Part shown: positions 1 through 5,155 of the stretch, in pieces
Numbering within the stretch: position 1 is the stretch's first letter
How the letters are laid out: the number at the start of each line of letters is the position of its first letter
Source of the DNA: Candidatus Bipolaricaulota bacterium
GTDB taxonomy: Bacteria > Bipolaricaulota > Bipolaricaulia > UBA7950 > UBA9294
Length of the DNA stretch: 8,604 nt
NCBI GenBank assembly: GCA_030612485.1
Contig: JAUWNS010000098.1
Coordinates: forward strand, 1-8,604
Direction of reading: 5' to 3'
Notes under the pieces: generated by a model
What the model was told of the DNA's origin: nothing
Database searches by the model: none
Seen by the model: the letters and a program-made list of their open reading frames with translations, nothing else
Translations under genes and position numbers: made by a program

Positions 1-324
1 CTCGGCGAGAAATCGCGTGAAGGCCCTGAGCTTCTCCGCCTTTGTGTTGTAGTAGACGCTCGGTCTGATCAACGCCGCAATCTCAGGAAGCCGTGCTTCG
101 TCGAGGCGCTGAGGATCCATCAGCCCCGCTTCCTTGAGGGAGACGATCGCTTTCTCCACGTTCGACCAGGCGACCCGTTGTGTGAGAATCGCCCCGACGA
201 TCACCTCGAACGGGGTCGACCCAGGCCACCAGTGCTGCGGTCCGTACGCAGAGAGAAGGCTCTCGTAGATCAAGAGGAGTTTCTCCCTCAGGCTACGATA
301 ATTGAAGAAATTCCAGGATTGCAT
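1..324 (-). CDS. Endonuclease III-related DNA glycosylase (HhH-GPD superfamily), N-terminal part
   Basis: Translating the minus strand gives an open frame that leaves the window at position 1, so only the first 108 or so codons are seen. It contains YGPQHWWPG, then TPFEVIVGAILTQ and AWSNVEKAI, the usual opening of the endonuclease III-like base-excision glycosylases. The family removes damaged bases from DNA. The helix-hairpin-helix, the catalytic Asp and any iron-sulfur cysteines would lie beyond the edge. The start is uncertain. ATG at 324 overlaps the amidase gene by 32 bases and lacks a ribosome binding site. TTG at 273 has GAGGGAG nine bases upstream and gives MIYESLLSAYGPQ, but LREKLLLIYESL just before it also looks family-like. 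The common TQNTAW segment reads TQRVAW here. The gene follows the amidase in the same direction and is probably co-transcribed. The family call is secure; the exact substrate is not. Confidence 0.82.
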   Translation of the reverse strand, partial: MQSWNFFNYRSLREKLLLIYESLLSAYGPQHWWPGSTPFEVIVGAILTQRVAWSNVEKAIVSLKEAGLMDPQRLDEARLPEIAALIRPSVYYNTKAEKLRAFTRFLAE

Positions 325-937
325 CGAGGATCGCATCGGCGACTATGCTCTGGTAGGAAAGTTTCTGCAGACGTTTGGATTCGAGCCGGTTCGTTATAAA
401 ACCCACCTCGACGAGCACCGCCGGCATCTCGGCCCGTCGGATGAAGAGCGGAGCCCACTTTACCCCACGGTCGACCGCACCGGTCGCCGCGATGACATGC
501 TCCTGCACCACCTCGGCGAGACGGTAGCTTCCCGTCTCCCGGCCCTGTGTCTCGTGCACCAATGTCTCCACCCCGGAGACGCTTGACGAGGAGAAGGCGT
601 TGGCGTGAATGCTCACGTACAGGTCGGCTCCGATCCGGTTCGCTTCGAGGGCCCGATCGATCGGGTAGATGTATTCATCACCCCGTCGGCTCAACACAAT
701 TCGCAGGTCAGGATAATCGAGCGCTTTCAGGTAGACCATCTGCGCGATCGTCAGAGTGATATCCTTCTCGTGCACGCCATCGATCCCGATAGCACCCGGG
801 TCCTTCCCCCCGTGCCCTGGATCGATAATCACGGTGAAACGGTAGGAGAAGACCGGCCCCCCGGCACAGAACGAGATCGTGGCAAGCCAGATAAGGAGCA
901 ACAAGAGGACGATAGGTGCCCGTAACTGTCGTCCCAA
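293..937 (-). CDS. Secreted N-acetylmuramoyl-L-alanine amidase (Amidase_3 family)
   Basis: This is a zinc amidase that cuts the bond between muramic acid and the stem peptide in peptidoglycan, for wall remodelling or daughter-cell separation. Numbered from the TTG at 937, it has a signal peptide (GRQLRAP, then a Leu-rich core at about 9-24), followed by the mature catalytic domain. Zinc ligands are His42 in DPGHGG, Glu57 in GVHEKD and His111 in SIHAN; the catalytic Glu is Glu177 in VEVGFITN. At 214 residues it is signal peptide plus catalytic domain only, with no LysM, SPOR or AMIN module. The cysteine in ISFCAGG does not sit in a proper lipobox, so a lipoprotein is unlikely. The TTG start is preferred because an almost complete Shine-Dalgarno lies upstream; an in-frame ATG at 967 would add ten residues but has no such site. 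The stop lies just before or within the start of the downstream glycosylase gene. Confidence 0.9.
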   Translation of the reverse strand: MGRQLRAPIVLLLLLIWLATISFCAGGPVFSYRFTVIIDPGHGGKDPGAIGIDGVHEKDITLTIAQMVYLKALDYPDLRIVLSRRGDEYIYPIDRALEANRIGADLYVSIHANAFSSSSVSGVETLVHETQGRETGSYRLAEVVQEHVIAATGAVDRGVKWAPLFIRRAEMPAVLVEVGFITNRLESKRLQKLSYQSIVADAILDAILEFLQLS

Positions 938-942
938 ATAGA

Positions 943-953
943 GATCACTCCTT
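943..953 (-). promoter_or_regulatory. Strong ribosome binding site that favours the TTG start of the amidase gene
   Basis: On the minus strand the sequence reads AAGGAGTGATC, one base short of the full anti-16S complement AAGGAGGTGATC. The AAGGAG core ends ten bases before the TTG at 937. It lies downstream of the ATG at 967, inside that longer reading, so it can only serve the internal TTG. The spacing is slightly long but acceptable. Confidence 0.6.
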
Positions 954-1427
954 ACATAATGCCGCATTTGTTAAGGGTATCCACTCCGCGTTCTTCTAAC
1001 GCCGCGTTCGGTTATGGTACAAGATGACATCGGGGAACAAAAAGCGGGCCCACGTTCACCAAAAAAGACTCCCCTCGCTCTGGACCCTATATTGAAGGTT
1101 CCTCACGGTTAAGGCAAGGCAACCCAGAGAAAGACTCAAGAGATGAGCCTCCCGCTGAGACGCAGAGAACAGCGGAAGACAGGAAAAATGGCTGAAAACG
1201 AGATCTCTCTGCAACAGGCATGTAGGAAAGATTGTCGCTGACACTGCGGTCTCGTCCCACCGAGATAGATGATCTCGGCTTTGCGTTTTACGTACAGGAG
1301 TATCTCAAGAGGAGCGCCTCTTATAACCTCCCCTTACCTTGCCTAAAGAGTGAGGAGCCTAAGAAACGCATTCCTCGACAGCAAAGCCCAGGTTGCGATA
1401 ACCGCTTCAGGAACTGAACCTGACTCC

Positions 1428-1457
1428 ATCATAGCGTATCCTGTGGTGAAGCGACAA
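1428..1457 (-). promoter_or_regulatory. Possible sigma-70-type promoter reading toward the amidase gene
   Basis: The minus strand has TTGTCG (1457-1452) and TATGAT (1433-1428) separated by 18 bases. The -10 box matches five of six consensus bases and the -35 box four of six. Transcription would start near 1421 and give a leader of almost 490 bases before the amidase start, or a separate RNA. Confidence 0.35.
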
Positions 1458-1529
1458 AAGGAGGGCGCGAGGAAGGAGAATGGTAGACCCTTCCCCGCGC
1501 AGAAACAAGGAGGATATATTTCTACTGTG

Positions 1530-1560
1530 ATTATACCTTGTAAGCTGCCTTTTTGGACAA
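1530..1560 (-). promoter_or_regulatory. Perfect TATAAT -10 box with a weak -35 box
   Basis: The minus strand reads TATAAT at 1535-1530, with TTGTCC at 1560-1555. The spacer is 19 bases, which is longer than ideal. It lies directly after the methyltransferase stop codon, so a transcript from here could only serve the gene-poor region or the amidase and glycosylase genes. A perfect hexamer can arise by chance, so this is tentative. Confidence 0.3.
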
Positions 1561-1567
1561 ATACTCG

Positions 1568-2287
1568 TTATGAAACCTCCGGCTTGTGCGCCGCAAGCAA
1601 TCGCACGTAGCCGAAGTAGTAGTGGTGAGCCTCAAAGTGATCGAAGCCATGTGCACTGAGGATTCTCTTCCAGTGACGTCGGACAAAGTCAGTCGCCAAC
1701 GGACACTCTGCCCGGAAGACCATCCGCACTGGCCATGGGGATTTGCCTGGTTCGCACTCAGCGTAATCGAGGATGAGAAACTCGCCTCCCGGGCGCAAAG
1801 CCCGAAAAGCATTCTCGATGATGCACTCTCTATCCTCCTGAACAAACCCGTGCATAACGAACGCCATAAACACCTTGTCAAAAGCTTCGCTGTACGGAAG
1901 TAACTCATCGATGCGGCGCTTCTCGAAAGAAACGTTTTGTTGACTACGGCAACGATGCTGTCCCTGCACCAGCATCTCTTCCCCGATATCCAGTCCGAGA
2001 ATGCTCCCGTCAGTGGAGAGATAGCGACGCATGAGGCAGGCATTGCGACCGGTACCTGATCCCAAGATCAGAATGTCATCATCGGGACGGATATTCATGT
2101 TCCGCACGACCCGCCGGATGAACAGCGGATAGGTACCCGCGGTAATCAGATTCATCAACAGGTCGTAATGGCGAGCCTCAAAGCCAGTGACCTCTACCTT
2201 GGATACGGAGCGGTCGATCGTTGGTAGCGGTGTCGTCCTGTCGTTTTCTTCCCCTGAGGGAGGTGTATGCTTGTGTTGGGAGTTCAT
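1568..2287 (-). CDS. Class I SAM-dependent methyltransferase (UbiE-like fold), substrate unknown
   Basis: The 239-residue product is a Rossmann-fold methyltransferase. Numbered from ATG 2287, motif I is LILGSGTGRN at 73-82, the acidic residue after strand 2 is Asp100 in LGLDIGEEM, and the post-motif region ALRPGGEFLILDY lies at 163-175. There is no signal peptide or membrane segment, so it acts in the cytoplasm. Residues 1-30 are polar and look disordered (HKHTPPSGEENDRTTP). The C-terminal part is rich in His and Tyr (FEAHHYYFGYVRLL) and may form the substrate pocket. The open frame extends upstream to a TTG at 2362, but that extension overlaps the likely promoter and looks non-coding. The known family includes quinone, lipid and small-molecule methylases, and nothing nearby decides among them. 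The gene stands alone between two gaps and looks less GC-rich than the catabolic cluster. Confidence 0.82.
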   Translation of the reverse strand: MNSQHKHTPPSGEENDRTTPLPTIDRSVSKVEVTGFEARHYDLLMNLITAGTYPLFIRRVVRNMNIRPDDDILILGSGTGRNACLMRRYLSTDGSILGLDIGEEMLVQGQHRCRSQQNVSFEKRRIDELLPYSEAFDKVFMAFVMHGFVQEDRECIIENAFRALRPGGEFLILDYAECEPGKSPWPVRMVFRAECPLATDFVRRHWKRILSAHGFDHFEAHHYYFGYVRLLAAHKPEVS

Positions 2288-2297
2288 TTGGAGCCTT

Positions 2298-2303
2298 AGT
2301 ATA
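2298..2303 (-). promoter_or_regulatory. Extended -10 promoter element of the methyltransferase gene
   Basis: The minus strand reads TGGTATACT, a TG-N plus TATACT extended -10. No clear -35 box is seen 17 bases upstream. The expected start point, about seven bases past the box, is near 2291, only about four bases before the ATG at 2287. The transcript would therefore be nearly leaderless, which fits the lack of a clear Shine-Dalgarno there. Confidence 0.35.
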
Positions 2304-2381
2304 CCACACGTACGTGGAGCAGCCGTTGAGCCACATTGAGCGGTGCTGGAATAGGTAATCAATGAGATTCGCTGGGTCCGC

Positions 2382-3158
2382 TTATGGAGCCTGGTCTTGC
2401 AGTAACCCCAACGAAAGGAGTTGCTCGCGTAGGATGAATATCGTATCAGGATTGGCCCAACTATGGTCCTTCATTTCGTCAATCACAGAAAGAACCCGCA
2501 ACGCAGCTTCCTCTGGAGACACGCTGCCCAGTTCAACGAGCTCGTTCACAAGCTGGTAGCTCCCCGCAGTGAGATTAGAGTGCTGTTCGATTCTCACGGG
2601 CCAGCCTAACTCGAAGCTGAACCAAAGCACACGTTCCCGGTCAAACACGCTATTGTGATTCTCACTGTGGTTGGTGATTAGCAGCTTCTTGCAGCAGACG
2701 AATTTCCCCGCTAACACATCCACGTCTACACATGCATCTTGCATCACAGTTACCTGCTTACTGCTAGCTTCCCCAAAAGAGGAATCAGGAACCTGCCAAT
2801 TCTCCTCCGCGTGCGCTCCCTGCGGCAACCATCCCCAGCGAGCGGCGTCCTGGAATTTGGAGTTGTATCCCTTACTAGTGAGCCCGCCAAGGTGACGCAA
2901 TACTGTTCCTAGAGTTACTGTTGTCTGGCCATTTGCGTGAAATACCTGCCCGAGTACGTCAAGCTCGTAACGATACAATACGCGCGTGCTTTGAAGGACA
3001 TAGATTGTAGTAGTGGTACTAAACGAAGGAGACTGTTCCATAGATCCTTGCCACACCCAATAATCACCGGCCTCCCATCCGCTTGCCAACAGGCCAACAC
3101 CTGGCAAGACAGCTAGAATGACGAACAGGAGGACTGCTCTTGCTAGTGACTGCTTCAT
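2382..3158 (-). CDS. Exported protein of unknown function
   Basis: I do not recognise this 258-residue protein with certainty. It begins MKQSLARAVLLFVILAVLPG, a typical signal peptide, with likely cleavage near LLASG at about 25-30, so the mature protein is exported. The mature part starts GDYWVWQG, and its middle has VDVLAGKFVCCKKL followed later by RVLWFSFELGWPVRIEQ. This order (an AGxF turn, then an aromatic strand ending in G-x-P/V-V) resembles the pattern of periplasmic beta-sheet proteins of the DUF3108/LolA-like kind, but that is only a resemblance. The last 50 residues look helical. ATG 3158 is chosen because GAGGTGA lies upstream and the signal peptide begins there; a longer frame to 3206 would put 16 unlikely residues ahead of it. 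It follows allH by 58 bases but seems to have its own promoter. No terminator is seen after it. Confidence 0.72.
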   Translation of the reverse strand: MKQSLARAVLLFVILAVLPGVGLLASGWEAGDYWVWQGSMEQSPSFSTTTTIYVLQSTRVLYRYELDVLGQVFHANGQTTVTLGTVLRHLGGLTSKGYNSKFQDAARWGWLPQGAHAEENWQVPDSSFGEASSKQVTVMQDACVDVDVLAGKFVCCKKLLITNHSENHNSVFDRERVLWFSFELGWPVRIEQHSNLTAGSYQLVNELVELGSVSPEEAALRVLSVIDEMKDHSWANPDTIFILREQLLSLGLLQDQAP

Positions 3159-3177
3159 CGTAATCACCTCGAAACTC

Positions 3178-3206
3178 ATCATATCCACAGAACATAACCT
3201 CTGCAA
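3178..3206 (-). promoter_or_regulatory. Likely promoter of the exported-protein gene
   Basis: The minus strand has TTGCAG (3206-3201), a spacer of exactly 17 bases, and TATGAT (3183-3178), a five-of-six match to the -10 consensus. Only the TTG of the -35 box matches. A start near 3171 would leave a leader of about 13 bases containing GAGGTGA before the ATG at 3158. The box lies in the gap after allH, so this gene can be expressed apart from the catabolic cluster. Confidence 0.45.
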
Positions 3207-3216
3207 GTCTGCAGGG

Positions 3217-4077
3217 CTAATACACGCAATGGTGTGTTGTTCGGTTTCTTAACGAGATGTGGAGGCCCAAGAGTATGGAATGGCCGGAGTGATGTCCGAG
3301 CTGGTAAACGCTTCTGATTTTCTCTAGAAGCGAGTCTTCCGAGGTAGTGGACAATGTGATTTTCTCGATAAATTCGAGAATAGGTTCTCCGAATGACCGT
3401 TCACACGCAGCGAGGAGCATCTGAGCGGAAGGGAGCGGTGTACGTCCACTGACGTTGGCGCTGATCACGGCGTGGAGATTGGACAGGGCTTCTTCGGATT
3501 CCGAATCTCCACCTTCAATAACGTACAGACCCGCGAGGATGCCGACGAGGACGTCGTCACCGGATGGCGTCGAACCGGCACCGAGCCCGATGAGGTCAAG
3601 AAGGATCTCGACCTCACCACTTTCATGCCAGCAGCGGAGAATCGCGTCGATCTGCGGCTGGAATGGGTCGGGAGGGAGAGTCCTCCGCGCTTCTTCGATA
3701 AGCTGGGCAAGGGGAGGTAGACGGCGGAGCGCGATCTTGGCCGCTTCATTGGAGATCCTCGGCAGGCATAAAGGCTCAATCTTCGCGTTGCCGAGCGAGA
3801 TCATGGTATCGTCGATCTCGATCTCTTCGCCCGAGAAAGAGGCCGGCGTGCCTTCGTCAGCTTGTAGCAGGTGCCCGGAAACCTGAACAGCCCACGGATG
3901 GAGTGGGACAACGCGCGTCTGCACAGGGACAAACGCCTCGCCACCTTCGAACAGCAGGTTGATCCCACCGGAGAAGGAAGAGACGACCCAACCGGTGCGG
4001 GGTCGGGCCGTAAGATAACGATACGCGTGGCCACCGATTCGTTCTGCCTGGATGGCCCGAGCTTTCTCACTCATCAT
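3217..4077 (-). CDS. allH: DUF2877 protein, AllH-like subunit of oxamate carbamoyltransferase
   Basis: The 286-residue product has the features of the DUF2877 family (E. coli YlbF, renamed AllH). These are LIGLGAGSTPSGDDVLVGIL at 162-181, RTPLPSAQML at 212-221 and GHHSGHSILLGL at 261-272; the N-terminal half is a less conserved beta-rich domain. In E. coli, AllF, AllG and AllH together form oxamate carbamoyltransferase, which converts oxalurate plus phosphate to oxamate and carbamoyl phosphate. The other two subunits are encoded upstream here, so a shared complex in the cytoplasm is expected. Two adjacent ATG codons (4077, 4074) could start it; neither has a strong ribosome binding site. The gene is separated from its partners by the cyclase gene and by a terminator-like hairpin with no room for a promoter after it, so its expression should depend on read-through. 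The family call is strong; the exact substrate is inferred. Confidence 0.85.
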   Translation of the reverse strand: MMSEKARAIQAERIGGHAYRYLTARPRTGWVVSSFSGGINLLFEGGEAFVPVQTRVVPLHPWAVQVSGHLLQADEGTPASFSGEEIEIDDTMISLGNAKIEPLCLPRISNEAAKIALRRLPPLAQLIEEARRTLPPDPFQPQIDAILRCWHESGEVEILLDLIGLGAGSTPSGDDVLVGILAGLYVIEGGDSESEEALSNLHAVISANVSGRTPLPSAQMLLAACERSFGEPILEFIEKITLSTTSEDSLLEKIRSVYQLGHHSGHSILLGLHISLRNRTTHHCVY

Positions 4078-4101
4078 TTGGCGTTCACTTCAGCCACGCA
4101 G

Positions 4102-4155
4102 AAAAAACCGAACGTCGGAGGCAAGCTCCGACGCTACGCAAAGATCTACGTTCGG
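4102..4155 (-). terminator. Terminator or attenuator between the cyclase gene and allH
   Basis: On the minus strand CGTCGGAG (4133-4126), loop CTTGC and CTCCGACG (4120-4113) form a perfect 8-bp hairpin. It is followed by TTCGG (4112-4108) and TTTTTT (4107-4102). TTCGG can also pair with CCGAA at 4155-4151, making an outer stem that ends exactly at the T run and encloses a 17-base bulge. That outer arm lies in the last codons of the cyclase gene, whose stop is 4148-4146. Only 24 bases separate the T run from the allH start. Confidence 0.65.
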
Positions 4156-5015
4156 CCGATCGCATGCAGGTGCGGGTTCTTCGCTCCGGCGACGTCGCCG
4201 AACTTGGTGAGGACACACTCCTTCTTTACCTCCATCAGCTCATCATAGCGGTCATCTTCTACCATTGCTACGATGCGGGCAATCGAGCTCTCCCCATCAA
4301 CAAATCGCCACGGGAAGCAGCCGATTGTGCACCGCTGGTTGAGCAACAGGTCGATGTCCCCACCGAGACACTCGGCATGGATAATCCCATGACTGAAGAG
4401 TTCGATGTGCATCAGCTGGTACTTGGAGTCGTCGTAGATCTCAGCAAGACTCTTCCCGTACTTCTTCTGGAAGTGCGCCTCCGCCTCACGCGCCTGTCGC
4501 GGCATCCAATCCCGAATGATAGTGTTCATCGGATGATCGGCGCTTCCACAGTCGACTCCGATCCAGCGGATCTTCTTTTTGATGCACCACTGGGCAAACT
4601 CCCGATCCGGTCCGGGGTGCTTCACCATGTAGCGAATCTCATCGGCCACCGGTTGGTCCCACCCGTAGTGGTGATAGCCGGTGTGGATGATCAGGATATC
4701 TCCTTCCTTTACCTCGACACGCTCCTCGATCATCTGCGAGGTGTAAATATCGTAGTCCCCGCACACATCGGAGAGATCGACCACAACCCCATCGTGGACG
4801 AGAAAGTCAAGGTTGAGCGAGGCGATGTCCTTCCCCGGTGTGTAGAAGTGGATCTCACCGTCGAGATGCGTTCCCACGTGGTTGGAGTGGGTGACGAGCT
4901 GTCCGTTCGCTCCGTGCGGGGCAAGGCGCTTGAAGTACTTGAGCTGGAGCGGTTCGTATGTTGGCCACGGCGGGGTGGCGATCCCCAGAGGGATCGTGAG
5001 ATCGATCAGTTTCAT
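4146..5015 (-). CDS. Cyclase-family metal-dependent hydrolase (kynurenine formamidase / isatin hydrolase superfamily)
   Basis: The 289-residue product belongs to the cyclase family (PF04199), metal enzymes that hydrolyse amide bonds in cyclic or N-formyl compounds. The metal site is visible: HVGTHLD with His46, His50 and Asp52, then His56. Later His203 and Glu215 in MHIELFSHGIIHAECL match the second conserved pair. GVDCGSADHP at about 153-162 lies between them. The usual motif is HxGTHxDxPxH; here the Pro position is Glu54 (DGEIH). It is longer than kynurenine formamidases of about 210 residues, mostly through an insert at about 163-200. There is no signal peptide. The start ATG is preceded by AAGGAG five bases upstream. 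Lying between the allG and allH genes, it probably opens the ring of the cluster's substrate, perhaps a cyclic ureide or imide, but its true substrate is unknown. Kynurenine breakdown is unlikely as no kynureninase or tryptophan dioxygenase is near. Confidence 0.85.
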   Translation of the reverse strand: MKLIDLTIPLGIATPPWPTYEPLQLKYFKRLAPHGANGQLVTHSNHVGTHLDGEIHFYTPGKDIASLNLDFLVHDGVVVDLSDVCGDYDIYTSQMIEERVEVKEGDILIIHTGYHHYGWDQPVADEIRYMVKHPGPDREFAQWCIKKKIRWIGVDCGSADHPMNTIIRDWMPRQAREAEAHFQKKYGKSLAEIYDDSKYQLMHIELFSHGIIHAECLGGDIDLLLNQRCTIGCFPWRFVDGESSIARIVAMVEDDRYDELMEVKKECVLTKFGDVAGAKNPHLHAIGRT

Positions 5016-5062
5016 GGTTTCTCCTTTTCTCGTATTTTTGTATTTATCAGAGAACTAAATTC

Positions 5063-5155
5063 ATAAGGAAACCAGGAATGATAAAACTTGTCTCGGCTCC
5101 AAGAGACTGTTTGTTACTCAAATCCGTATAATTCCTGGCCTCCTGGCTTCCTTAT
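5063..5155 (-). repeat. 15-bp inverted repeat in the gap between allG and the cyclase gene
   Basis: On the minus strand ATAAGGAAGCCAGGA (5155-5141) can pair with TCCTGGTTTCCTTAT (5077-5063). All 15 positions pair in RNA if one G-U is allowed, enclosing 63 bases. The left arm starts within the allG stop codon. A second copy, CCAGGAAT (5138-5131), can pair instead with ATTCCTGG (5079-5072), so two folds compete for the same right arm. A small hairpin GTCTC/GAGAC lies in the loop (5091-5108). There is no T run after the right arm, so it does not look like a simple terminator. It could be an RNA processing or stability element, or an operator. Confidence 0.6.

Larger units (their letters stand above)
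968..1567. other. 600-base gene-poor region between the methyltransferase and amidase genes
   Basis: No reading frame here shows a recognisable motif, a good start site or a sensible composition; short open frames of about 60-86 codons on both strands look accidental. The stretch contains two promoter-like sites on the minus strand (1428-1457 and 1530-1560). It also has a hairpin with a 7-bp stem and 5-base loop at 1260-1278 (CCGAGAT/ATCTCGG) and one with a 6-bp stem and 4-base loop at 1307-1322 (AAGAGG/CCTCTT). Neither is followed by a T run, so neither looks like a terminator. I see no tRNA, tmRNA, RNase P or SRP RNA signature. It may be a long leader of the amidase gene, an unrecognised RNA, or decayed sequence. 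Confidence 0.5.

Noticed and set aside
1040..1071. GC-rich GGGCCC followed by T runs on the minus strand as a terminator
   Set aside because: The palindrome has no loop, and the other T6 run (1061-1066) has no hairpin before it, so no terminator fold can form.
1107..1343. Partly inverted copies of a GGCAAGG/CCTTGCC motif about 220 bases apart
   Set aside because: The match is about ten bases with an imperfect edge and no other sign of a mobile element, so chance is adequate.
1388..1405. GGTTGCGATAACC as a tRNA T-arm
   Set aside because: The loop sequence does not fit GTTCRA, and no acceptor, D or anticodon arms were found around it.
1480..1530. AAGGAG next to an ATG on the plus strand as a small-protein start
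   Set aside because: The spacing to the ATG is only about two bases and the frame ends after 16 codons.
1056..1610. Short open frames (61-86 codons) on both strands in the gene-poor region as possible small genes
   Set aside because: They overlap each other, lack good ribosome binding sites and show no signal peptide, membrane helix or familiar motif.
3201..3217. CTGCA/TGCAG hairpin after allH as a terminator
   Set aside because: The stem is only five base pairs and no T run follows; the same bases overlap a better promoter match.
4164..5066. A 300-codon open frame on the plus strand opposite the cyclase gene
   Set aside because: It is the antisense shadow of a gene with intact metal-site motifs and a strong ribosome binding site; its own translation shows no recognisable domain.
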